A stretch of 64,000 bases of DNA from Dysgonomonas sp. 511 (lineage in GTDB: Bacteria; Bacteroidota; Bacteroidia; Bacteroidales; Dysgonomonadaceae), in assembly GCF_010501105.1 (NCBI RefSeq), contig NZ_QVMQ01000006.1, forward strand, positions 47,390-111,389, given 5' to 3'. Of the stretch, positions 8,469 through 16,599 are shown piece after piece. The position numbers and the translations under genes were made by a program. Position 1 is the first letter of the stretch; the number at the start of each line of letters is the position of its first letter. Below the pieces are notes generated by a model. It saw nothing but the letters and a program-made list of their open reading frames with translations. It did not search any database and was not told where the DNA came from.

Positions 8469-10751
8469 ATGAGAAAACTTTTATTCCTGATCACGATACT
8501 TGTCGCTTCCCTGTCGGCTTGTAATAAGGCCGTTGTCGAAGCCGGTTACGATATTATCCCCCTGCCTCAGAAGATAGAGGTGGTAGAGAAAGAGCCTTTT
8601 GTGTTAGATCCTCAGGCGACGATTTCTTACGATGCGAATAATAAAGGTGTTGCCAATGTTGCCGGCTTTTTGACCGGATACATCGAACAAGCAGTTGGTT
8701 ACAAGCTTTCTCATACATCAGTGCAGGAAAATAGCTTAAAGAAAACCATTCTCCTAAAAATAAACAAAGATATACAACATCGCGAAGGATACAGGCTCGA
8801 AATAGACAGTGCAGGTATAACCATCGAAGGTGCCGACGAAGCCGGGCTTTTCTATGGCGTGCAAACACTGAGAAAATCTATTCCGGTTGCCAGCAAAGAA
8901 ACGGCTGTAATATTTCCTGCCGCCACTATAGACGATTATCCGCGTTTCGGTTACCGTGGTATGCATCTGGATGTGAGCCGTCATTTCTGGACGGTCGATT
9001 TTATTAAGCGTTACATCGACATATTGGCTCTGCACAATATCAACAAGTTCCATATGCACCTGACCGAAGACCAGGGATGGAGGGTAGAAATCAAAAGTTA
9101 TCCGAAGCTTACCGAGGTAGGCTCTAAACGAAAAGAAACAATCAAAGGTTTTATAACCGGCGAATACGATAATACACCGCATGGCGGTTACTACACACAG
9201 GAAGAACTGAAAGACATTGTACAGTATGCCGCACAACGTTATATCGAGGTAATTCCCGAAGTAGACCTTCCGGGGCATATGCTGGCTGCATTAGCTTCGT
9301 ATCCCGAACTGGGTTGCACGGGCGGCCCGTACGAAGTAGCAACAAAATGGGGAATATTTCCGGATGTGCTTTGCGGAGGAAACGAAAAAACATATGAGTT
9401 TCTCGAAAAAGTATTTACCGAGATATTCGAAATATTCCCGTCTCAATATATCCATATAGGAGGCGACGAGTGTCCGAAGATCAGATGGAAAGAATGTCGA
9501 AAATGCCAGGCTAAGATTAAAGCACTGGGTTTGACGGACGACAAAGATTATAGCAAGGAGAGCAAATTGCAAAGCTATATGACGCACCGCCTCGAAAAGT
9601 TTATCAGCAGCCACGGACGTAAGTTGGTAGGCTGGGACGAAATTATAGAGGGAGGGCTGGCTCCCAATGCCACTGTTATGTCGTGGCGCGGCGAAAAAGG
9701 AGGAAGGATAGCAGCCCAAATGGGGCGCGATGTTATCATGACTCCCAATTCGCATTTGTATTTCGACTATTACCAGACCGAAAATACAATGACCGAGCCG
9801 CCTGCATTCCCCGAAACAAATACGATGGAGGAGGTATATAATTTCGACCCTATACCAAGCGGCTTGACAGAGGCAGAAGCCAAGCATATCATAGGCGTTC
9901 AGGCAAATTTGTGGGTGGAACAGATAAAGGAAGAGAGCCATGTGGAATATATGACATTACCGCGATTGGCAGCATTGGCGGAGATACAATGGCAAAACGG
10001 CGGGGATAAAGATTACCCCGGTTTCCTGAAAAGGTTGGAACGGCTTATTGCGCTATACGATATGTATGGATACAATTTTTCTGTAGCGGCATTCGAGCCG
10101 AATGCCGGTTTTATAGAAGATGCGGAAAAGAAGGAATTGAAAGTAGGACTATCGACTCCCGACAATGCGGACATCTTTTATACTTTAGACGGTTCGTTGC
10201 CTACCCTCAAGAGTAAACGCTATGCCGAGCCTGTTTTGCTGGAGGGCAAAGGGACTATAAAGGCACAGGCATTCCGAAATAATAAACTGATAGACAATAA
10301 CCTGTATGTGCAGGATTATACGGTGAATAAAGCAACTTTCAAAAACGTAGAACTGTTGACCGAGGTGAGCCGTTACTTCCGGCCTCCGGCGGGAAAAGCT
10401 GTGCTGACAGATGGAAGGCGGGGCAACGATTGCCATGTATTCAGCTATACAACCACATGGCTTGGCTTTGGCGGTAAGATGGTTGCCGTAGTCGATTTGG
10501 GTGAAGAGCAGGAGATTAGTTCCGTTGTTGTGGGCACGCTGTTAGTCCCGAACTCAAAAGGGGCAAAATATACGATCTCCGTATCGAATGACGGAAAAGA
10601 ATACACCGAAGCATTTTCGGAGCATAAGCCGTTCAATGCTTTGGACGATTTGCAGGCCGATGTGAAAAACACAAGAGCCAGATATGTAAAAGTGGAGATA
10701 ACGGCAGACAATTATGCCCATGTACTTGTTGATGAAATTATAATAGAATAA
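8469..10751 (+). CDS. GH20 beta-N-acetylhexosaminidase lipoprotein
   Basis: A 760-residue GH20 enzyme that releases terminal beta-linked GlcNAc or GalNAc. The catalytic Asp-Glu pair of substrate-assisted GH20 enzymes is in IHIGGDECP (D333-E334), and the barrel begins with YRGMHLDVSRHFW and HMHLTEDQGWR. The N-terminus is a lipoprotein signal ending LVASLSAC, then a GH20b beta domain. After the barrel come a chitobiase-type C-terminal domain (FYTLDGSLPT) and an F5/8-type discoidin domain likely to bind sugar. The start is the ATG at 8469, preceded by AAGGTGG; a GTG two codons earlier is less likely. It should act in the periplasm or at the surface. The GH9 gene follows after 13 bases. Confidence 0.95.
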   Translation: MRKLLFLITILVASLSACNKAVVEAGYDIIPLPQKIEVVEKEPFVLDPQATISYDANNKGVANVAGFLTGYIEQAVGYKLSHTSVQENSLKKTILLKINKDIQHREGYRLEIDSAGITIEGADEAGLFYGVQTLRKSIPVASKETAVIFPAATIDDYPRFGYRGMHLDVSRHFWTVDFIKRYIDILALHNINKFHMHLTEDQGWRVEIKSYPKLTEVGSKRKETIKGFITGEYDNTPHGGYYTQEELKDIVQYAAQRYIEVIPEVDLPGHMLAALASYPELGCTGGPYEVATKWGIFPDVLCGGNEKTYEFLEKVFTEIFEIFPSQYIHIGGDECPKIRWKECRKCQAKIKALGLTDDKDYSKESKLQSYMTHRLEKFISSHGRKLVGWDEIIEGGLAPNATVMSWRGEKGGRIAAQMGRDVIMTPNSHLYFDYYQTENTMTEPPAFPETNTMEEVYNFDPIPSGLTEAEAKHIIGVQANLWVEQIKEESHVEYMTLPRLAALAEIQWQNGGDKDYPGFLKRLERLIALYDMYGYNFSVAAFEPNAGFIEDAEKKELKVGLSTPDNADIFYTLDGSLPTLKSKRYAEPVLLEGKGTIKAQAFRNNKLIDNNLYVQDYTVNKATFKNVELLTEVSRYFRPPAGKAVLTDGRRGNDCHVFSYTTTWLGFGGKMVAVVDLGEEQEISSVVVGTLLVPNSKGAKYTISVSNDGKEYTEAFSEHKPFNALDDLQADVKNTRARYVKVEITADNYAHVLVDEIIIE

Positions 10752-10764
10752 AAATAAGATTACT

Positions 10765-12570
10765 ATGAAGCAAAAAATTATTACACTTCTGTGTGCAGTA
10801 ATTTCTACGGTGGCGGTCTTCGGGCAGTCGTCGTGGGTTAGGGTAAACCAATTAGGGTATATTCCCGATAGTAAAAAAGTCGCTGTTTTTATCTCATTAG
10901 ATGATAAAGCCGGACTGAATTTCGATGTAAAAGATAGCAAGACGCAGAAGGTTGTATTCTCCGGCGAGGGTGTAGCTGCCAATGCCGAAAGATGGGGAAT
11001 GAAGCAGGCTTACAGGCTCAACTTTTCTGCTCTCAGCAAAGAAGGCGTTTACTATATAGAATGCAATGGGGTTAAATCTCCTGACTTCGAGGTGAATACC
11101 AATGTGTATGACGGAACTGCCGATTATGTACTGAACTATATGCGTCAGCAGCGTTGTGGATTCAATCCCTACCTCAATACGGTATGCCACCAGCACGATG
11201 GATTCATTGTCGATCATCCCACTCTGGAAGGAAAGAAAATAGATGTGAGAGGGGGCTGGCACGATGCATCCGACTATTTGCAATACCTGACTACTTCGGC
11301 CAATGCTACTTTCCAAATGCTGTTTGCATGGCAGCAAACGCCTGACAAATCGGTATTCAAAGACGAATACGGAGCCGATGGCAAAAAAGGGGCGAATGGC
11401 ATCCCTGACATTCTCGATGAGATAAAATGGGGACTTGAGTGGATGGTAAGGATGAATCCCGAAGCCGAATTGATGTTCAACCAGATAGCCGACGACCGCG
11501 ACCATGCAGGATACCGCCTGCCTAGCCGCGACTATGTAGATTATGGCTGGGGAGCAGGACAAGGACGCCCTGTATTTCCTGTAACGGGTAAACCGCAGGG
11601 GTTGAGAAAGGATAATACGAACCGTTCGACCGGGGTTTCTTCCAGCGCAGCTAAATATGCTTCGGCATTTGCACTCGGCGCGGAAATATTCAAAGATATA
11701 GACCCGGATTTTTGTAAAGTGATGGTACAGAAAGGTTTGGAGGCTTATGAGTACGGAAAGAAATATCCGGGGAATAACCAGACAGCCTGCACTGTTTCGC
11801 CTTATTTCTACGAAGAAGACAACTGGGTGGATGATATGGAACTGGCTGCTGCCGTCAACTACAACCTGTCGCAAAGCAAAGGCTGGCTGAAAGATGCCGA
11901 TTATTGGGGACAGTTGGAAGAGGTGACTCCGTGGATGGAACTGGGGCGCGCACGCCACTATCAGTTTTATCCTTTTGTCAATCTGGGGCACTTCTATCTG
12001 GCAAACGGTAAAGATGAAGTAATGAGCAAAAAATATCAGGGCTTTATGAAAATGGGGCTCGACTGTTTGTTCAACAGGGCGAAACAAAACGACGATCCGT
12101 TCCTCAATGGCGTTCCGTTCATTTGGTGCTCCAACAATCTGGTGACTGCTGCCATAACACACGCACAGTTATACTATCAGGCAAGTGGAGACGAAACTTA
12201 TCTGGAAATGGAGGCGGCACTTCGCGACTGGCTGTTTGGTTGCAATCCGTGGGGCACTTCCATGATATCGGGATTGCCTGCCGATGGCGATTCACCGATG
12301 CACGTGCATTCGTCTTATTATACGCTGAGGGGCGAAAATACTCCGGGTGGGCTGGTCGACGGGCCTATCTACAAATCTATTTTCAGCAACCTGAGGGGTG
12401 TGGGTATTGGCGAAAACGACCCTTATGCTCCGTTCAATAACGGTGCGGCTGTGTACCATGACGATTCGGGCGATTATTCGTCGAACGAGCCTACGATGGA
12501 CGGTACGGCTAGCCTGACATTTTATTTATCGACAATGGAGAAGCTCGGAAAGCTTCAAAAAAAAAAGTAG
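10765..12570 (+). CDS. GH9 family glycoside hydrolase, C-terminus at a frameshift
   Basis: A 601-residue secreted GH9 protein: signal peptide to about residue 20 (VAVFGQ), a cellulase N-terminal Ig-like domain (VNQLGYIPDSKK), then the alpha-barrel domain. The base/nucleophile pair is in GWHDASDY (D167, D170) and the acid Glu in NEPTMDGTAS (E575), so the catalytic set looks intact. GH9 covers endoglucanases and also exo-glucosaminidases; next to GH20, ROK and a deacetylase domain, a glucosaminidase-type activity is plausible but unproven. The frame ends with LQKKK-stop in a run of ten A. The -1 frame continues without an ATG into a polysaccharide deacetylase domain, so the gene is probably one two-domain protein split by a real, programmed or artefactual frameshift. 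Confidence 0.9.
   Translation: MKQKIITLLCAVISTVAVFGQSSWVRVNQLGYIPDSKKVAVFISLDDKAGLNFDVKDSKTQKVVFSGEGVAANAERWGMKQAYRLNFSALSKEGVYYIECNGVKSPDFEVNTNVYDGTADYVLNYMRQQRCGFNPYLNTVCHQHDGFIVDHPTLEGKKIDVRGGWHDASDYLQYLTTSANATFQMLFAWQQTPDKSVFKDEYGADGKKGANGIPDILDEIKWGLEWMVRMNPEAELMFNQIADDRDHAGYRLPSRDYVDYGWGAGQGRPVFPVTGKPQGLRKDNTNRSTGVSSSAAKYASAFALGAEIFKDIDPDFCKVMVQKGLEAYEYGKKYPGNNQTACTVSPYFYEEDNWVDDMELAAAVNYNLSQSKGWLKDADYWGQLEEVTPWMELGRARHYQFYPFVNLGHFYLANGKDEVMSKKYQGFMKMGLDCLFNRAKQNDDPFLNGVPFIWCSNNLVTAAITHAQLYYQASGDETYLEMEAALRDWLFGCNPWGTSMISGLPADGDSPMHVHSSYYTLRGENTPGGLVDGPIYKSIFSNLRGVGIGENDPYAPFNNGAAVYHDDSGDYSSNEPTMDGTASLTFYLSTMEKLGKLQKKK
12557..12570 (+). promoter_or_regulatory. A10 slippery tract at the GH9/deacetylase junction
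   Basis: Ten consecutive A are read as A-AAA-AAG-TAG in the GH9 frame. A_AAA_AAG is the slippery heptamer used in E. coli dnaX. A -1 ribosome slip, or one extra A added by RNA polymerase, moves translation into the deacetylase frame, which reads on as VDDELDAYGATVRKNK. Confidence 0.55.
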
Positions 12571-12677
12571 ATGATGAACTGGATGCTTATGGGGCAACAG
12601 TAAGAAAAAATAAGAATAAGAAAGAGATTCGCCTGATATTTTCCGCCGACAAAGCATTCGAAGGTGCGCCTCATATC

Positions 12678-13250
12678 TTGAAAGTATTGAATAAACATAA
12701 GATAAAGGGCTCTTTCTTTGTCACAGGAAATACACTAAGGGATAAGCGGTTCGAGAAGATTCTCAGCGAAATAATAAAAAAGGGGCATTACCTTGGCGGG
12801 CATTCCGACAATCATCTGCAATATGCATCGTGGGAAAACCGCAAATCGCTGGTGTCGGCCGATAGCCTGTTATCGGATTTAAGGAAAAACCTCGATGAAT
12901 TGAACCGATGGGGTATCGCAGATAAGAAAGCTATTTACTATTTGCCACCATACGAATATTACAATACTGAAAATGTGAAAGATATGCAACGGGGTGGGGT
13001 GGAAGTAATCAATTATACGCCGGGAATAAGGACTCCTGCCGATTATACTACTCCCGACATGAAGAACTACAAGAGTTCGCAGGAGTTGATAGACCAGCTT
13101 TACCGGTTCGAAAGCGAAAAAGGATTGGATGGGGCTATCATCCTCATTCATCCGGGAACGGTGGCAGAACGGACAGATAAGTTGTATAACAGGTTGGACG
13201 AAATAGTCATATACCTGAAAAATAAGGGGTATAAGTTCTGTAGTTTTTGA
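12678..13250 (+). CDS. Polysaccharide deacetylase (CE4/NodB) domain, likely the C-terminal half of the GH9 gene
   Basis: A NodB-type deacetylase domain. In the open frame the family blocks appear in order: LIFSADKAFEGAPHIL in place of the TFDDG metal motif, IKGSFFVTG, GGHSDNH (zinc histidines), YLPPYEYYN and GAIILIHPG. There is no ATG start. The given start is a TTG at 12678, already inside motif 1, but the frame is open back to the A10 tract at 12557 and the first residues of motif 1 lie upstream of the TTG. Together with the overlap with the GH9 3' end, this argues that the domain is made as a GH9 fusion. With its lone predicted start it would lack motif 1 and a signal peptide. The degenerate motif 1 leaves activity uncertain. 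Confidence 0.72.
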   Translation: MKVLNKHKIKGSFFVTGNTLRDKRFEKILSEIIKKGHYLGGHSDNHLQYASWENRKSLVSADSLLSDLRKNLDELNRWGIADKKAIYYLPPYEYYNTENVKDMQRGGVEVINYTPGIRTPADYTTPDMKNYKSSQELIDQLYRFESEKGLDGAIILIHPGTVAERTDKLYNRLDEIVIYLKNKGYKFCSF

Positions 13251-13264
13251 GAAGAGATTTATCT

Positions 13265-13330
13265 ATATAGAGCCCCTTTGTCCCCTGGAGTGGGGAATAG
13301 GCATAGCCCCAAAAGAGGGAAAAGTAACAA
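13265..13330. repeat. C/G-rich dispersed repeat, family C, with a GTAACAATG motif
   Basis: This begins a 462-base gap after the deacetylase gene that holds only repeats. The C-rich AGCCCCTTTGTCCCC start resembles copies at 28021-28058, inside 28123-28183 and at 33811-33860. It ends in an AAAAGTAACAATG motif also present near 13579 and 33985. Confidence 0.5.
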
Positions 13331-13351
13331 TGTAAAAATATGAAAAGGTGC

Positions 13352-13492
13352 ATAGTACAAGACAAAAAATGATATTTCCTCGAAAGACTGTAGGGGCGTA
13401 ATATCTTACGCCCGATACAACCGACGGGCGAATGATAATTCGCCCCTACAATGCTGATACTACAATAATTTTCATTTTTGTCATGTACTGTA
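13352..13492. mobile_element. MITE-like fold-back element with 8-bp flanking direct repeats
   Basis: A 141-bp element with imperfect terminal inverted repeats of about 22 bp (AGTACAAGACAAAAAATGA against its counterpart in AGTACATGACAAAAATGA on the other strand). It is flanked on both sides by AAAAGGTG (13344-13351 and 13493-13500), which looks like a target duplication. The centre carries two palindromic blocks, TAGGGGCGTAA-TTACGCC and GGGCGAAT-ATTCGCCCC. No coding capacity is present. Confidence 0.6.
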
Positions 13493-13500
13493 AAAAGGTG

Positions 13501-13640
13501 TTACTTTTGTTACTTTTTCACTTTACTCCCCCGCTCTCGCTAAAGGAAGAGAGGGCTGCAAGCGCTGCAAAAGAGAGGAAAAAGTAACAATGAGAAATCG
13601 GGGTAATATGTGTTACTTTTGTTACTTTTTTTGTTCGTAA
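13501..13640. repeat. Repeat region rich in GTTACTTTTGTTACTTTTT, family B
   Basis: The motif TTACTTTTGTTACTTTTT occurs near 13500 and again near 13613, with an inverted AAAAAGTAACAATG between them. Related copies lie at 33860-33990. No ORF is evident. Confidence 0.5.
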
Positions 13641-13648
13641 TGTTTAAT

Positions 13649-13694
13649 AAAAGCTTGTAACCCGTAACAGCCCGTAGGGCGTAATAACTTGTAA
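13649..13694. repeat. Palindromic intergenic repeat, family A copy 2
   Basis: CCCGTAACAGCCCGTAGGGCG followed by AACTTGTAA matches the reverse complement of the repeat at 6793-6886. As in that copy it ends about 20 bases before a start codon. Confidence 0.65.
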
Positions 13695-13712
13695 CTTTAA
13701 ATTAATTAAACC

Positions 13713-14900
13713 ATGCAAAATTATATACCATTTACTCCCAAACGGGTGCAGGCGATAGATGTCTTTAGGGCATTGACGATGGTGATAATGATCTTTGTCA
13801 ACGATCTGGGTTCGGTAGCCGGTGTGCCTCATTGGCTGGAACATGCTGCCATGACAGAAGATTTTCTGGGTTTCTCCGATTTGGTATTCCCTGCATTCCT
13901 TGTTGTTATGGGAATGTCGATACCATTGGCTATAGAAAGCAAGATACAGAAGGGCGAGTCGAAAGCCGGTATTCTGGAAAGTATCGCTTCGCGTACATTC
14001 GCCCTTATTGTAATGGGGCTGGTACTGCTGAATGCAGGGCGGGGCGTATCGGAAGACTTGATAATTAATAAACATGCTTTTACGATACTTTCGTTGGTTG
14101 GGTTCTTCCTGGTATGGAACCTGTATCCCAAAGCTAAAACACCGACTGCCTTGCAAACGCAAAAGATATTGAAAATAGCAGGCTATATACTGATCTTCAC
14201 CTTAATATACATCTACAGAGATCCTAAAGGGAATACTTTCCAACAGGGATGGTGGGGTATTCTCGGGCTGATAGGATGGGCATACGGTATCTGTGCTGTG
14301 ATATACCTGTATTGCAGGAAGTCGGTCAAAGCGTTGGGCGTTGCATATCTTTTCTTCCTGATACTCACGGCTCTAGGTTCGAGCAACTATCTTGGGCCTT
14401 TCAACAGGTTGATACCTGACAATGGTTGCCATCATGCTTTTGCTATGACGGGAGTTTTGACAACCTTGTTGCTGTTACACAATAAATTGAACCTTCGTGT
14501 CAATCAGCGTTTGATGATCCTTGCGGCAATCGGTCTTGTGATGGTTGCACTCGGATGGTTGTCGAATAATATCTGGATTATATCGAAGATACAGGCTACA
14601 CCGCCGTGGTTGCTATACAGTTCGGGGCTGACTCTCCTGTTTTATGTATTTATCTATTGGTTGACCGACATAAAAGGTAAGTCTTCGTGGTTCAGTATTA
14701 TCGGCCCTGCCGGAACAGCAACGCTTACCTGTTATCTTATTCCATACCTTTTATATACAATCATTTACATGACAGGGTTTAAGTTCCCCGATTTCTTATC
14801 GGTAAGCCCTGTCGGTCTGCTTAAGTGCTTGTTCATCTCCCTTATAACGGTAGGTATTACAGCCTTGATAGGCAGGGTAGGGGTTAAGCTGAAGATATAA
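13713..14900 (+). CDS. DUF5009/HGSNAT-like membrane acyltransferase
   Basis: A 395-residue integral membrane protein with about ten to eleven hydrophobic helices, of the DUF5009 family related to heparan-alpha-glucosaminide N-acetyltransferase. The N-terminal signature is AIDVFRALTMVIMIFVND, followed by a HWLEHAAMTEDFLGFSDLVFPAF-type loop; in the human enzyme this loop carries the catalytic His. HGSNAT moves an acetyl group from cytosolic acetyl-CoA to glucosamine on the other side of the membrane. Here it would act on glucosamine residues released by the GH20/GH9 enzymes, which is inference. It follows the deacetylase gene by 462 bases of repeats and may have its own transcript. It converges on a second family member. 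Confidence 0.8.
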   Translation: MQNYIPFTPKRVQAIDVFRALTMVIMIFVNDLGSVAGVPHWLEHAAMTEDFLGFSDLVFPAFLVVMGMSIPLAIESKIQKGESKAGILESIASRTFALIVMGLVLLNAGRGVSEDLIINKHAFTILSLVGFFLVWNLYPKAKTPTALQTQKILKIAGYILIFTLIYIYRDPKGNTFQQGWWGILGLIGWAYGICAVIYLYCRKSVKALGVAYLFFLILTALGSSNYLGPFNRLIPDNGCHHAFAMTGVLTTLLLLHNKLNLRVNQRLMILAAIGLVMVALGWLSNNIWIISKIQATPPWLLYSSGLTLLFYVFIYWLTDIKGKSSWFSIIGPAGTATLTCYLIPYLLYTIIYMTGFKFPDFLSVSPVGLLKCLFISLITVGITALIGRVGVKLKI

Positions 14901-14924
14901 AGAGTAAGAAAATAGAGGCATAAT

Positions 14925-14956
14925 AAAAGCGTTAAACGGAATGGTTTAACGCTTTT
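14925..14956. terminator. Bidirectional terminator
   Basis: AAAAGCGTTAAAC and GTTTAACGCTTTT form a perfect 13-bp stem with a six-base loop, with A and T runs on both sides. It lies between the two convergent acyltransferase genes and can serve both. Confidence 0.88.
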
Positions 14957-14983
14957 GTTGGCTCATATACAGTTGGTTATTAG

Positions 14984-16168
14984 TTATATCTTGATGTATA
15001 TTTTCTTCTTGTATAGGATGTATCCTACCAGCCAGCTAATGCTGACTACCAGTATAGCATAGATAAGAGAACCGAAGTAAGGGTCGAGGTATGGAGTGAC
15101 AATGTTGTTGAGGAAGATGCCTTTGAGTGTTGATGTCCCTCCATCGTACGGAATCCGCAGAGTTCCCAACAGCCCGCCAAACAAGCCTCCGAATACATAG
15201 ATAAACAAAGGATTGACCCCAAACGATTCGAAAAAGCGGCTCCATTTCTTATAGCCCTTTATATCTATAATCCAGATGAGGAGGGCAAGTAATAGCGAGG
15301 CTAACCCACAGGTAGCCAGTACGAATGTAGGAGTCCATATTTTCTTGTTGATAGGGCAACCGTAGCTGAAAAGGAATCCGGCAAAGGTCATGATTGCCCC
15401 GATGATGAACAGCTTTTCTATCCGCTGGTGGTTGTCTTTGGTTTCTACTATGAATTTGCCGCAGCAGAAGCCGATCAGCACATGGGCTATAGCAGGCAGG
15501 GTGCTTAGCAATCCTTCGGGATCGACAATCTGCCCTTTTCTATACAAGTGTGAGGTGCCGAGTATGGCTTTGTCTACGATATACACAATGCTGTTGGTAT
15601 TGTCTTCGGCGGCAAATCCATCGCCAAAGACGAGGATAAGGTAGTAGCCGATGAGAGTGCCAATAATGATGTGCGGTATATATTTATGCTTTACGAGCAT
15701 CCCTATAAGGGCTGTGGCGCAATAGGTTAAGGCTAGTCGTTGCATTACTCCCATTATGCGGATGTTCTCGAAGTTTGTAATGGCTTTCAAGAGGCGGCTT
15801 CCTATACTCAGGTTTTCTTCGCCCAGCGAGTAGTATGTTCCTATCGAGAGGAAGCACCACGCCATAGCGAGCCCTATGAGGAAGATAATGATTGTGCGCT
15901 TAATGATTTTGAAAAGCAATGTTTTAGAGAAAGCAAAGTTGAACTTCTTCATCGATACGTAGGTCGATATTCCCATGATGAACATGAAGAAAGGAAAGAC
16001 CAGGTCGGTAGGGGTAAGTCCGTGCCAGTCGGCGTGTTTCAACGGTTCGTAGATCGTGCTCCAGCTTCCGGGGTTGTTGACAAGAATCATGCCTGCAATA
16101 GTGATGCCCCGTAGGATGTCTAAAGCCAAAATGCGCGAAGATTGCTTTGGCTGTATTAATGTGTCCAT
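14984..16168 (-). CDS. HGSNAT-like (DUF5009) membrane acetyltransferase
   Basis: A 394-residue multi-spanning membrane protein. It has the HGSNAT hallmarks: LDILRGITIAGMILVNNPGSW near residue 20, then HADWHGLTPTDLVFPFFMF near residues 45-65 with the likely catalytic His, and about ten further helices. It is closer to the classical heparan-alpha-glucosaminide N-acetyltransferase pattern than the convergent gene at 13713-14900 and is clearly a diverged relative rather than a recent duplicate. Transmembrane acetylation of glucosamine is the family activity; the local substrate is not shown. Transcribed alone, ending at the shared terminator. Confidence 0.85.
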   Translation of the reverse strand: MDTLIQPKQSSRILALDILRGITIAGMILVNNPGSWSTIYEPLKHADWHGLTPTDLVFPFFMFIMGISTYVSMKKFNFAFSKTLLFKIIKRTIIIFLIGLAMAWCFLSIGTYYSLGEENLSIGSRLLKAITNFENIRIMGVMQRLALTYCATALIGMLVKHKYIPHIIIGTLIGYYLILVFGDGFAAEDNTNSIVYIVDKAILGTSHLYRKGQIVDPEGLLSTLPAIAHVLIGFCCGKFIVETKDNHQRIEKLFIIGAIMTFAGFLFSYGCPINKKIWTPTFVLATCGLASLLLALLIWIIDIKGYKKWSRFFESFGVNPLFIYVFGGLFGGLLGTLRIPYDGGTSTLKGIFLNNIVTPYLDPYFGSLIYAILVVSISWLVGYILYKKKIYIKI

Positions 16169-16208
16169 TAGATTGATAGGGTTAGAATATGATGGTTTAA
16201 CAATGTAG

Positions 16209-16216
16209 TAAAGATA
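16209..16216 (-). promoter_or_regulatory. Possible -7 box for the HGSNAT-like gene
   Basis: On the minus strand the sequence reads TATCTTTA, one base off TAnnTTTG, about 41 bases before the ATG. Confidence 0.4.
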
Positions 16217-16285
16217 CGAATAAAAGTTGTATCGGGGATAGGAAAAAGCTTAATATTATCTGTTAAGTAATTTTTGAAAATTTAG

Positions 16286-16466
16286 AGTCTGTTTAAATTT
16301 TATAGCAGAACTTTTTTATAGCTATTTTTAGATGGATTTTACGTGTTTTGCTCGCTGGTTTAGCGGGCTAAACCGAGAGCAAAATGTGGAAAATACGCTA
16401 AAAAGAGCATAAAAAAGTTGCTAAGAACTATACTAAAGAACCTATTCGCTAAAATTTAAACAGACT
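16286..16466. mobile_element. 181-bp fold-back element (MITE-like)
   Basis: The element begins AGTCTGTTTAAATTTTA and ends with its inverse TAAAATTTAAACAGACT. Inside, CTTTTTTAT and CTATTTTTAG-type blocks on the left are mirrored on the right, and the centre is the palindrome GCTCGCTGGTTTAGC / GGGCTAAACCGAGAGC. The right arm has about 25 extra bases. TTAG occurs just outside both ends, though offset by one base on the right. No ORF. It fills most of the 16169-16599 gap. Confidence 0.6.
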
Positions 16467-16518
16467 ATTAGACAGGCTCTTACTTATAAATCAATAATAA
16501 ACAAAGGTTGATAAATAA

Positions 16519-16550
16519 GGGCGAAACCTCCAAAAAGTAAGGTTTCGCCC
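16519..16550 (-). terminator. Terminator-like hairpin after the protease operon
   Basis: GGGCGAAACCT and AGGTTTCGCCC form a perfect 11-bp stem with a loop of about ten bases. On the minus strand it lies 50 bases past the small gene's stop and is followed by TTATTTAT. Confidence 0.6.
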
Positions 16551-16599
16551 GGCTATAAGAATTTACAGTATTTGATTTGCGATTACATTATTTTGTTAT

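Noticed and set aside
10897..12162. 421-codon ORF on the minus strand inside the GH9 gene
   Set aside because: It mirrors the codon pattern of the well-supported GH9 gene, has no family features and no promoter.
13713..14900. OafA/NodX-type O-acyltransferase
   Set aside because: The N-terminal DVFRALTM and FSDLVFPAF signatures fit DUF5009/HGSNAT better than acyltransferase 3.
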